Origin: Bacteroidales bacterium
GTDB lineage: Bacteria > Bacteroidota > Bacteroidia > Bacteroidales > UBA932
DNA length: 64,000 nt
Reading direction: 5' to 3'
NCBI GenBank assembly: GCA_017446775.1
Contig: JAFSQE010000001.1
Location: forward strand, 1-64,000
Part shown: positions 55,823 through 63,849 of the stretch, one piece after another
How the letters are laid out: the number at the start of each line of letters is the position of its first letter
How positions within the stretch are numbered: the first letter of the stretch is position 1
Notes under the pieces: model-generated
Told to the model about the DNA's origin: nothing
The model's input: only the letters and a program-made list of their open reading frames with translations
Databases searched by the model: none
Program-made: the position numbers and the translations under genes

Positions 55823-56584
55823 CTAGAGCTCCTTAACCTTGAGGTTGCGATACCAAACGGTGTCGCCGTGGTCCTGGAGACCGATGAAGCCTTCGTGGTT
55901 CTCGCCACCTACGTTGAGGATGTACTCATAGGACTCGGGCATGTTGGCCTCGGAGAACTTGCTGTTGTTGATCAGCTCCTCCCACTTGGGGGTCCAGAGG
56001 TGATATTCTACAACGGGTTCGCCGTTCTGGTAGTGAACAACGGTGCCTTCGTAAACCATGATCTTGGCAGTGTTCCACTCACCTGCGGGCTTAGCGTTCT
56101 GCGGCTTTGCAGGGATGATGTCGTACAGGGATGCACTCTGGCGGTTGCCGTCGCGACCCAGTTTGGCATCGGGGTGACGCTCGTTGTCAAGGATCTGATA
56201 CTCGGGGCAGGTCTGGTAGATGGAGATGCCGGGAACTTCCTGTGCCAGGAAGAATACACCGGAGTTTGCACCTTCTGAAACCTTCCACTCGAAAGTGAAC
56301 TCGAAGTTTTTGAACTTCTTGGCTGCGAAGATGATGTCGCCGCCGTCCACTGCACCAGCCTCACCGCGGCCGCTGCCGTTGATCTTGATGCAGCCGTCCT
56401 CTATAGTCCAGGCACCGGGAACATGGTCGGTAAGATAACCGCGCCAGCCTTCCCATGTCTCGCCGTCAAAGATTGCCACTGCATCGTCTGCAGGAGCGTC
56501 GGCAGCTTTCTTCTTGTTGTTCTTGCAAGCGCTCAGGCCGAGCACCATAAGGCAGATGGCTGCCAATGCAAATATTCTCTTCAT
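55823..56584 (-). CDS. DUF1080 (3-keto-disaccharide hydrolase-like) lipoprotein
   Basis: 253 residues. Lipobox LSAC (Cys20), then KNNKKKAAD, a basic stretch suggesting retention inside the periplasm rather than surface export. One DUF1080 concanavalin-like domain, about 40-253: FEFTFEWKVSEGANSGVFFL, CPEYQILDNERHPDAKLGRD, ASLYDIIPA, GEWNTAKIMVYEG, and the C-terminal GFIGLQDHGDTVWYRNLKVK. Family members cleave 3-keto-glycosides. Last gene of a four-gene operon with two Gfo/Idh/MocA proteins. Confidence 0.9.
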   Translation of the reverse strand: MKRIFALAAICLMVLGLSACKNNKKKAADAPADDAVAIFDGETWEGWRGYLTDHVPGAWTIEDGCIKINGSGRGEAGAVDGGDIIFAAKKFKNFEFTFEWKVSEGANSGVFFLAQEVPGISIYQTCPEYQILDNERHPDAKLGRDGNRQSASLYDIIPAKPQNAKPAGEWNTAKIMVYEGTVVHYQNGEPVVEYHLWTPKWEELINNSKFSEANMPESYEYILNVGGENHEGFIGLQDHGDTVWYRNLKVKEL

Positions 56585-56605
56585 AATTCTATAATGTGTT
56601 AATCA

Positions 56606-58105
56606 TTAAAGTTCCGGCATTGCGGGCAGTGCATAACCCTCACGATAAGTGTGCTTGATAAGCTCTGCTGCGAAAGCCTGTGCATTGATAGGATCGGTGT
56701 ATTTGTCCTCGAAAGTCGGGTGACCGTCGTGAACGCTGAAGCCGTCCTTAACCTTGAACTGGATAGTTTCGGCAGGGTTGATATTGGTGAACTTCATGTT
56801 CTTGCCGTCCCATGCGAGCTCGCGGTTGAGGCCCTGCAGGCGAACTGCGAGAACACCCATAACCACCATCTCGTTCAGAGGGCCGGCAAACTGGAAGTCA
56901 GACTTGCAAGGTACGCGGTTCTCCTTGGACTCCTTGCAAGCGCGGACGAAGTCCATGTGGTGATCCTGATTTTCAACCTCGCGGGTAGTGCTTGCCGCAG
57001 GGATGGGTTTGCCGCTAAGCAACCAGGGGTTGACGCCATAGCAGCCGCATACGAGAACATCCTTGGTTCCGTAGAAGATAGCTGCGCCGCCGCTCTGGTT
57101 CATATTCTTGCCGATAGGCCAGCCAGCAGGGAAGTCGGGCTTCAGGCCGCCGTCGTACCAGGTAACCTCAACCTCGGGCATAGCCACCTTGGGCATATTG
57201 TCACGGGCGGGGAAGCGGAACTTAACTATCTGGGCGTTGGGAGCGCAGTCAATCATCAGGTTGGTAGAGCTGCCCTGGCATGCGATAGGGCTGCCGAGTT
57301 TGAGGGCGTCAACTACCGGCTGAAGGATGTGGCAGGCCATATCACCGAGAGCACCGGTACCGAAGTCCCACCAGCCACGCCAGTTCCAGGGGTGATAGAT
57401 GGTGTTGAACGGACGATATTTAGCAGGACCGATAAACAAATCCCAGTCGAGGGTATCGGGGATGGGATCTACGCCTGCGGGAGTCTCAAGACCCTGGGGC
57501 CATATAGGACGGTCGGTGAAAGCGTCAACTTTGCGAACCTCACCAATCAGGCCGCCCTGGATAGCTTCAATCACCTGACGGGTAGAGTTGAGAGATGCGC
57601 CCTGGTTACCCATCTGGGTTGCAACACCGTTGGCTGCAGCAAGTTTAGTGAGCAGACGGGTCTCGTAAACAGTGTGGGTCAGCGGCTTCTCGCAATAAAC
57701 GTGCTTGCCCATCGCAAGGGCCTGTGCTGCGATGCAGGCATGAGTATGGTCTGCAGTACCTACTACTACAGCGTCAAACTCGTTGCCGATCTCGTCAAAC
57801 ATCTTGCGGTAATCTTTGTACTTCTTTGCGTTGGGGAAGCGTGCCATCTCGTTGGCAGCATAGTTCCAGTCGCAGTCGCACAAAGCGACGATGTTCTGGG
57901 ACTCCATACCGTTGATGTCAGCTGCACCACGGCCGCCGATACCTACACCTACGATGTTGAGCCTATCTGTAGCGGCAACCTTTTTTGCTTTCTTGGGAGC
58001 TGCAGCTGCTTCAGTGCTCCAGAACGGAGTAGTAGCGATGGCTGCACCGGCTGCTGCCATTGCACTTGTTTGAAGGAATGACCTTCTTGACATGTTGTTA
58101 CTCAT
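56606..58105 (-). CDS. Tat-exported Gfo/Idh/MocA family oxidoreductase
   Basis: 499 residues. A twin-arginine signal (SRRSFLQTSAMAAAGAA) indicates folded export, as expected for a protein that binds NAD(P) before leaving the cytoplasm. Rossmann motif GVGIGGRGAADING, the EKP motif in YCEKPLTH, and a C-terminal alpha/beta domain with WNWRGWWDFGTGALGDMACH. The start may be at 58105 or at the second Met (58093). With DUF1080 partners it probably oxidises or reduces the C3 position of glycosides; this role is inferred from the operon. Confidence 0.88.
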   Translation of the reverse strand: MSNNMSRRSFLQTSAMAAAGAAIATTPFWSTEAAAAPKKAKKVAATDRLNIVGVGIGGRGAADINGMESQNIVALCDCDWNYAANEMARFPNAKKYKDYRKMFDEIGNEFDAVVVGTADHTHACIAAQALAMGKHVYCEKPLTHTVYETRLLTKLAAANGVATQMGNQGASLNSTRQVIEAIQGGLIGEVRKVDAFTDRPIWPQGLETPAGVDPIPDTLDWDLFIGPAKYRPFNTIYHPWNWRGWWDFGTGALGDMACHILQPVVDALKLGSPIACQGSSTNLMIDCAPNAQIVKFRFPARDNMPKVAMPEVEVTWYDGGLKPDFPAGWPIGKNMNQSGGAAIFYGTKDVLVCGCYGVNPWLLSGKPIPAASTTREVENQDHHMDFVRACKESKENRVPCKSDFQFAGPLNEMVVMGVLAVRLQGLNRELAWDGKNMKFTNINPAETIQFKVKDGFSVHDGHPTFEDKYTDPINAQAFAAELIKHTYREGYALPAMPEL

Positions 58106-58149
58106 GATGTTGATTTATTGTTTGTGTATTATTTGGATTTATTGATGTC

Positions 58150-61047
58150 TTAAAGGCGTTTTACGCGTACGTTGCGGATCCACAGGCGGTCGCCGTGACC
58201 CAAAAAGCCGATGTAGCCGCTTGTGCGCTGCAGGCCCGGGTGCTCGTTGCCGTCGATGGTGCCATTCTTGGTAGCTTCCACGATGTCACCCTCGGTAACG
58301 ACCTGGCCGTTCACGGTTACGCGGATGTAGCTCCCCTTCATGTAAATCTCCTCGCTGTTCCACTCACCCACAGGATTGAGGGCGTCGCGGTTCTTGGCGG
58401 GGATGATGCCGTAAAGCGAGCCGTGGTACTGATAAGGTGCCAGCCAGCCCTTGTAGATGTCGTTGTGATGGTCCAGAATCTGAACCTCGTAGCCCACGTA
58501 TGCAGAGTCACCCACGCCGGGAGAGCGCACGCCCACGCCGTTGTTTGCACCGGGAGTGAGCTTGAACTCGAAACGGAAGATGAAATCTGCAAACTCGTCG
58601 TTGGTATAGAGGTCGCCGATCCAGCTGCCGCCGCGGCTGCGGCTCTCTACTGCGATCTCGCCGTTCACGACATTGTAATCCACCTTGTTGCCGTGCCACT
58701 TGTGCAGGCTGGTGCCGTCGAACAGCATCTCAAAGCCCTCTGCCTCCTCTTCCGGAGTCAGTTTGGTGGGCTCCTGGCTGGGGAGTTCGTGGATGTAGAG
58801 ATCGCGGTAAGCGATGCGGCTGCCGTGTGCCTGCAGCTCGATGTACTCCTCTACGGGGATAGGCAGGTCGCGGTCCCAGTAGTTTTCAAGCACGATGTTG
58901 TCCACCACCTTCTGACCGTTCAGGTAAACGGTGACGCGCTCGCCCTGCATGCGGATGTAGAAGCTGTTCCACTCGCCCACTGCGTTGTCTGCGATAACCA
59001 GAGGGATGCGCTCTGTCTTCTGGTTGTTATACAGGCCGCCGCTGCCCACCTGGGCGCCTACCCATGTGCGGGCGGTATCCCAAATCTGCACCTGGGGGCA
59101 GGAACGCAGATAGATACCGGCGTCGCCCTCTTTCTGGCCGGGATAAATCTTCCAGTCGAGATACATCTCAAAGTCTTTGTACTTCTTGGTGGTGCAGAGG
59201 TTGTCGTATGCGTGGCCCACGAACTCTATGTTGCCGTTGGCTACCACCCAGTTCTCTGCCATCACCTTGTCGGCCTTAGCCTGGGCTGCAGCGAGCTGCT
59301 TGGGAGAGAGTTTGTAGCGGAGATAGGGGTTGCCCTCGCCATACTCGTTGGTGGGAATCATCCCCTGCCAGCCGGTGAGGTCCTTGCCGTTGAACATCGA
59401 TACATAACCGGGGTCATCCTTGGGAACAGCGGCGAGATAGTTCTCTATGCGCTGCAGATCGTAAGGGTAGTCACGGCCGGTGTCGATGCTCTTGATGCGG
59501 TTCATCACCTCAACGATCTGCGGACCGTAGAAGTTGGGATTGCTGGTAGCGATCTTGCGGATTGCATTTGCAGCCGCCACCTGGGTATCCTTATCGTCCA
59601 GGAACCTGGCAGCATACATGATACCCTGGAATGCGCCGGTTTCTCCAATGCACTCCAGTATGGCATTCTTATGTTCTGCATTCTTTGCATATTCCATCAC
59701 TGCACGGTAGCGGAGCAACTGCTGTGCGCCCGGTTCTGCAGCAAAAGGAACTTTCTCAAGAATGTAACCTGCGATGGCCAGATTGGCAAGAAGCTCGTCG
59801 TTAGGATTCTTGCTCAAGATTTCAAGAGTCTGCGGCATGCTGGCAAACTTGATTATCAGCGGCCAGTAATATGCCTTGCTCTGCGGAGTTACGATATTGC
59901 AACGGTTGGAGAGAATCTCAAACTTTTCTGCATCGGTCTTGCCCTCGAGAGCCTCACAGATAGCATCAGTGATTCTGGGACGAGTCGCCTCGCTGCTGCT
60001 TTCAAGCAGGGAGAAGAGGGTCAGCAGGTCATCTTTCTCTGCCACAGATGCAAGCGCGTTGAATGCGGCGCCGCTCACCTGATTGTCATCGTCGAACAGG
60101 CTGCCCATAACCAGATCTTTATTTTCCAGTGACTCGCGCTGGCTGATAAGGTTAAGGATTGCCTGCTTGCCTGCGGGGGTTGCTTTGTCAAAGTAAGGAG
60201 CCACAACGTCTGCCACCTTGCCGGGGATGCAGCGCAGGCAGGCCTCTGCCACTGCCACATCACCCTCATCGCTGCTGGTGAGCATCTTGGCCATGGTGGG
60301 CAGGGCGCAGCAGCAGCCCGATTTGGTGAGTGCCCATGCAGCCTCTTTGCGAACGCGTGCATCGGCATCGGAGAGATAAGCCTTGAAGGTCTTGGAAAGC
60401 GATTTGTCTTTCTGCTCGCCCAGCCACCAGATAAGGTCGGCAACGGTCTCGCTGCTCTTAACCTTGGGGAGAGTCTCCACTATAGCGGCCTTTGCCTCAG
60501 AGATATCGCCCACCTTGCCCAGCATATCGAACAAGGTGACGTTGTCCACACCCTTCTTGATACTCTTCACCAGGTCCTTAACCTTTGTGGCGGGAGTGGT
60601 GCCGGGATCGTATTCGCTCACCAGGGTGGTGTTCTTGTTCTCGTAGTTGACACCCATCACCATCAGCTGACGTACAAAGAACTGCTTCAGGGTAGCATCT
60701 TCTGTCTTGTCGGCATAAGCGGTATAGGCATCCGCAACCTCCTGCAACTTCTGCCCGTCGGCTGCGGTAGCCTTAGCTGCAATTGCACCCAGGGCATATT
60801 CTACAGCCACCTGAGAGTCGTCCTGCTTGAGCAGCATGCCGTAGAGCAGGTCCATGCCGGTCTTGCCGGTGGCCAGCAGCTCGTCGGCGAGCTGGTTGTA
60901 GAGATTCATATCCTTGGCGGGGAGTTTTGCAAGAGCATCACCCACCACGGTGTTGGCATTGCGGGAATTGGGCTGTGCCTGTGCGCCAAAACCGAAGGCC
61001 GCGATAAGGGCGGCGGCAATTATAAAGCTTCTGAATATCTTTTTCAT
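58150..61047 (-). CDS. HEAT-repeat protein with two DUF1080 domains
   Basis: 965 residues. Signal peptide (about 1-24, AFGFGAQAQP). Residues about 30-540 form helical HEAT/ARM-like repeats (ARVRKEAAWALTKSG; DDDNQVSGAAFNALASVAEK; DTQVAAANAIRKIATSN). A first DUF1080 domain follows at about 548-765 (GYVSMFNGKDLTGWQGMIP) and a second at about 778-965 (GFEMLFDGTSLHKWHGNKVD, ending DRLWIRNVRVKRL). A GGGAGGAG SD-like site precedes the ATG. Probably a periplasmic 3-keto-glycoside hydrolase with a protein-interaction arm. Confidence 0.88.
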   Translation of the reverse strand: MKKIFRSFIIAAALIAAFGFGAQAQPNSRNANTVVGDALAKLPAKDMNLYNQLADELLATGKTGMDLLYGMLLKQDDSQVAVEYALGAIAAKATAADGQKLQEVADAYTAYADKTEDATLKQFFVRQLMVMGVNYENKNTTLVSEYDPGTTPATKVKDLVKSIKKGVDNVTLFDMLGKVGDISEAKAAIVETLPKVKSSETVADLIWWLGEQKDKSLSKTFKAYLSDADARVRKEAAWALTKSGCCCALPTMAKMLTSSDEGDVAVAEACLRCIPGKVADVVAPYFDKATPAGKQAILNLISQRESLENKDLVMGSLFDDDNQVSGAAFNALASVAEKDDLLTLFSLLESSSEATRPRITDAICEALEGKTDAEKFEILSNRCNIVTPQSKAYYWPLIIKFASMPQTLEILSKNPNDELLANLAIAGYILEKVPFAAEPGAQQLLRYRAVMEYAKNAEHKNAILECIGETGAFQGIMYAARFLDDKDTQVAAANAIRKIATSNPNFYGPQIVEVMNRIKSIDTGRDYPYDLQRIENYLAAVPKDDPGYVSMFNGKDLTGWQGMIPTNEYGEGNPYLRYKLSPKQLAAAQAKADKVMAENWVVANGNIEFVGHAYDNLCTTKKYKDFEMYLDWKIYPGQKEGDAGIYLRSCPQVQIWDTARTWVGAQVGSGGLYNNQKTERIPLVIADNAVGEWNSFYIRMQGERVTVYLNGQKVVDNIVLENYWDRDLPIPVEEYIELQAHGSRIAYRDLYIHELPSQEPTKLTPEEEAEGFEMLFDGTSLHKWHGNKVDYNVVNGEIAVESRSRGGSWIGDLYTNDEFADFIFRFEFKLTPGANNGVGVRSPGVGDSAYVGYEVQILDHHNDIYKGWLAPYQYHGSLYGIIPAKNRDALNPVGEWNSEEIYMKGSYIRVTVNGQVVTEGDIVEATKNGTIDGNEHPGLQRTSGYIGFLGHGDRLWIRNVRVKRL

Positions 61048-61065
61048 GATTGTCTCCTCCCTTAA

Positions 61066-62334
61066 TTAAAGTGTCCAGGGTTTACGCATCGGCTGGTCTA
61101 CCAGACGGTTTGCAGCGTCGTCGTTGATAAACAGCTGCTTTTCTGAATCGAAGTGGAGGGTGCGGCCCAGCTGCAGTGCCACGGCACCCATGTTGACGAT
61201 AGTACAGCTGCGATGGCCGTTGATCTCGTTGAGCGCGAATTTCTTGCGTGTGCGCACGCACTCCAGAAAGTCGGTTTCCTGCGGCAGCGGGTCGGGGAAG
61301 TCTGCAAGTTTATCCTTCCAGCCGGGGATGTCGCAAACGAAGTTGTTGTAAACGTTGCCGTTGGGACCCTGGATGTACGGGGTCTTGGGGTCGCCAAAGT
61401 CTTCGCCCCAGAGGACGATCTTGCAGCCGTCGGCATAGGTGTAAACGATTTCGCGCCAGGTTCCGGCAGCGTCGTAGTGCTGCTGGGGTGCATCGATCTC
61501 GACCTTGATGGGACTCTCGTTATCCTTGCCCAGCAGATACTGCACGGGGTCGAGATAGTGCTGACCCATGTCGCCCAGTCCGCCGGCATCGTAGTCCCAG
61601 TAACCACGGAAGGTGTCGTGGCAGCGGTGCTCGTTATACGGCTTGTAGGGTGCGGGACCCAGCCACATATCGTAGTCAAAGTAGTCGGGCACTGGCTGGG
61701 GATCCAGATGCTCCTTGCCTACCCAGAAGAACTTCCAGTCGAAACCGGTGTGCTTGGAAACGGTAACCGTGAGGGGCCACCCCAGCAGACCGCTGTCCAC
61801 AAGCTTCTTGAGTGGAGCCACCTCGGTGCCGAGACCGTAGAAGGTATCCTCGAAGCGGAACCAGGTATTCAGGCGGAAGATGGTGTTATAGCGCTTCATG
61901 GCTTCGACAACCCTCTTGCCCTCGCCGATGGTACGGGTCATGGGCTTTTCGCACCATACATCCTTGCCTGCCTTGGCCGCCTCGATGGACATTATCGCAT
62001 GCCAGTGAGGCGGGGTGCAGACGTGCACGATATCCACGTTGGGGTCATGAATCAGGTCCATGAAGTTGTGATAGCAGGCTACCTGGCCGAATCCGGCCTC
62101 TTTAGCCATTCTCTCGCCCCTGTCCAGACGGGTCTGGTCCACATCGCAAAGCGCTACCAGACGATCGGGCATCTTGAAGTGATGGCCGCGGCCGATGCCG
62201 CCAAAGCCGATGATACCCTTTGTGAGCTGGTCGCTGGGAGCGATGTAGCCCTTACCGCCGAGCACGTGGCGCGGCAAGATGGTGAACGCAGCCACGGCCG
62301 CCGTTCCCTTGAGGAATTGTCTTCTGCTTGTCAT
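61066..62334 (-). CDS. Tat-exported Gfo/Idh/MocA family oxidoreductase, operon leader
   Basis: 422 residues. Tat-like signal SRRQFLKGTAAVAAF, Rossmann motif GIIGFGGIGRGHHF, EKP motif WCEKPMTRT, and a C-terminal sugar-binding domain with GYWDYDAGGLGDMGQHYLDP. It differs clearly from the second oxidoreductase of the operon, so the two may catalyse different steps, for example oxidation of the glycoside and later reduction of the released 3-keto sugar. First gene of the operon, 18 bases before the HEAT/DUF1080 gene. Confidence 0.88.
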   Translation of the reverse strand: MTSRRQFLKGTAAVAAFTILPRHVLGGKGYIAPSDQLTKGIIGFGGIGRGHHFKMPDRLVALCDVDQTRLDRGERMAKEAGFGQVACYHNFMDLIHDPNVDIVHVCTPPHWHAIMSIEAAKAGKDVWCEKPMTRTIGEGKRVVEAMKRYNTIFRLNTWFRFEDTFYGLGTEVAPLKKLVDSGLLGWPLTVTVSKHTGFDWKFFWVGKEHLDPQPVPDYFDYDMWLGPAPYKPYNEHRCHDTFRGYWDYDAGGLGDMGQHYLDPVQYLLGKDNESPIKVEIDAPQQHYDAAGTWREIVYTYADGCKIVLWGEDFGDPKTPYIQGPNGNVYNNFVCDIPGWKDKLADFPDPLPQETDFLECVRTRKKFALNEINGHRSCTIVNMGAVALQLGRTLHFDSEKQLFINDDAANRLVDQPMRKPWTL

Positions 62335-62373
62335 GTCGTTTTTATTATTTAACTGATATTAAATCTGTTAGTT

Positions 62374-62402
62374 GATATTCTGGCTTGGAAAAAGCCAATA
62401 TC
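62374..62402 (-). promoter_or_regulatory. Leader hairpin of the DUF1080 operon
   Basis: Minus-strand GATATTGGCTT and AAGCCAGAATATC pair (GGCTT/AAGCC and GATATT/AATATC, with a two-base bulge) around a short loop. It lies directly after the predicted transcript start. No U-run follows. It could be a regulator-binding site at DNA level or an mRNA 5' stabiliser. Confidence 0.4.
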
Positions 62403-62405
62403 TGT

Positions 62406-62413
62406 CAAAATTA
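62406..62413 (-). promoter_or_regulatory. -7 element for the DUF1080 operon
   Basis: Minus-strand TAATTTTG matches TAnnTTTG, 72 bases before the first gene. A T-rich stretch without a clear TTG occupies the -33 region. The hairpin described separately begins within a few bases of the predicted start. Confidence 0.5.
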
Positions 62414-62448
62414 AACATTTTTCGCGGAAAAACACCCACCCTATTAAG

Positions 62449-62476
62449 AAAAAAAAAGAGAGGATTATTTCCTCTC
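62449..62476 (-). terminator. smpB terminator overlapping the stop codon
   Basis: Minus-strand GAGAGGA, loop AATAA, TCCTCTC, then nine T residues: a textbook intrinsic terminator. The first arm is the last sense codons of smpB (GAG AGG A..), and the TAA stop codon is in the loop. Confidence 0.85.
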
Positions 62477-62914
62477 CATCTCTCTTCTTATGTCTTTCTC
62501 CTTGATAGTCTCGCGTTTGTCGAACTCCCGCTTGCCGCGGGCCAGCGCAATATCCAGTTTCGCGTATCCGTTGTCACTGATAAACAACTTTACCGCAACG
62601 ATCGTCATCCCCTTCTCGCGGGTAGCCCGCTGCAGGCGGCGCAGTTCCCGCCTGGTGAGCAGCAGCTTGCGGTCGCGCTTGGGGTCGTGCCGGTTGTAAC
62701 TCCCCCACCAGTACTCCGCCACATTCATGTTGCGCACATACAGTTCGCCGGCGGCAAAGTAGCAGTATGCATCAACCAGCGAGGCCTTCCCGGCACGTAT
62801 GGATTTTATCTCGGTGCCGGAGAGCACGATGCCGGCGGTGAACTTCTCGATGAACTCGTAGTCGAATGAAGCCCGCCTGTTCTTGATTACAACTGTGCTC
62901 TTAGCCTTGGCCAT
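62465..62914 (-). CDS. smpB: SsrA-binding protein SmpB
   Basis: 149 residues. Binds tmRNA and delivers it to stalled ribosomes. The OB-fold core carries [58 protein letters not shown], and the flexible C-terminal [18 protein letters not shown]. Three bases after the lipoprotein gene, so co-transcribed. The tmRNA gene itself is not in the window. Confidence 0.96.
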   Translation of the reverse strand: MAKAKSTVVIKNRRASFDYEFIEKFTAGIVLSGTEIKSIRAGKASLVDAYCYFAAGELYVRNMNVAEYWWGSYNRHDPKRDRKLLLTRRELRRLQRATREKGMTIVAVKLFISDNGYAKLDIALARGKREFDKRETIKEKDIRREMERK

Positions 62915-62917
62915 GCC

Positions 62918-63790
62918 CTATTTCCTGTTGGAAACCTCTACGTTGGTGATCATAACCCGTGAAAGCCCTTCAGAGTCGAAGTGGCGGAAAGCGATACATA
63001 TCTTTTGGCCGATATATCCGTCCAGGCTAAGGCGATGGGCGGTGAGAGTCTCTGCGCTGGTGGTAACCTCCTCCAGCAGCACATCAATCGGATGTACCCC
63101 CTCTTCGTCGTAGGTTGCGGCGCATACCTGATATTTGTCCCCCAGATAATCTGCATTGCCACCCTTGACCTCCCAGCGGAGCGTAAAGCCGGTTGCGGGA
63201 ATGGTAAACCGGGGCGACACCAGCCAGTTGTCGGGTGTAAGCACTCGGCCAAAATCCTCGTGGTAAGAGTAGGAATATGCAAAGGTCTCGTCCGTTTCCG
63301 AGTCACGGCAGCAGCGCCAGCCAAACCCGTCGCCGTCGGCATCAAGATTGGAGTCGTTGTCGCCATACCAGCCGGTAGGGACCGTGTTCTCCACCACCAT
63401 GTACTTGTCGTTAAAATTCTCTTTGACAAAATAATATATCCTGGGGGCCTGCTCAACTTTGACCACCAGCGTGGCTTTGCCCGCGGTGATGGTAACCTCT
63501 GCCTGGCGATAGTCGTAGCTGCCGTTTTCATAGAGGCGGATCAGGAGATCCTGCCTGTCCGCCGCCTTGCCGGAGGGTGTCTCCACCACCAGCCACTCTG
63601 CAGAAGATGCCGCCTTCCAGCTACGGTTGCAGTTTATCTTTATGCTGCCCGTCTGGCGGTCAAAGGTGTATTCCACCGCATCCTCCGCGCTGCCGGTGGC
63701 CAGCTCCAGGGTGGTGTTCTCCAAAGATGGCCCGCAGCCACACACCAGCCACATCGTCAGCAAAACAATTGTCAGATATATCTTTTTCAT
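62918..63790 (-). CDS. BACON-domain lipoprotein with C-terminal jelly-roll domain
   Basis: 290 residues. Lipobox VCGC (Cys19). A BACON-like Ig domain at about 28-115 (the SWKAASSAEWLVVETPSG type of strand, then AEVTITAGKATLVVKVEQAP). Residues about 118-290 resemble a choice-of-anchor or cleaved-adhesin jelly roll (VPTGWYGDNDSNLDADGDGF; NWLVSPRFTIPATGFTLRWE). Such proteins bind glycans or proteins at the cell surface; no catalytic residues were recognised. Upstream and co-transcribed with smpB; divergent from miaA. Confidence 0.75.
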   Translation of the reverse strand: MKKIYLTIVLLTMWLVCGCGPSLENTTLELATGSAEDAVEYTFDRQTGSIKINCNRSWKAASSAEWLVVETPSGKAADRQDLLIRLYENGSYDYRQAEVTITAGKATLVVKVEQAPRIYYFVKENFNDKYMVVENTVPTGWYGDNDSNLDADGDGFGWRCCRDSETDETFAYSYSYHEDFGRVLTPDNWLVSPRFTIPATGFTLRWEVKGGNADYLGDKYQVCAATYDEEGVHPIDVLLEEVTTSAETLTAHRLSLDGYIGQKICIAFRHFDSEGLSRVMITNVEVSNRK

Positions 63791-63816
63791 GATATGCAGC
63801 CAAAATTAGTTCTGTG

Positions 63817-63824
63817 CAAATATA
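63817..63824 (-). promoter_or_regulatory. -7 element for the BACON lipoprotein-smpB unit
   Basis: Minus-strand TATATTTG matches TAnnTTTG, 26 bases before the lipoprotein ATG. No clear TTG at -33. Confidence 0.5.
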
Positions 63825-63836
63825 CTATAAAAATCA

Positions 63837-63844
63837 TACCTTTG
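63837..63844 (+). promoter_or_regulatory. -7 element for miaA
   Basis: TACCTTTG matches TAnnTTTG; TGTG 20 bases upstream is a partial -33. The element ends only five bases before the miaA ATG at 63850, so the transcript would start at or next to the start codon. Confidence 0.55.
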
Positions 63845-63849
63845 CTTTT

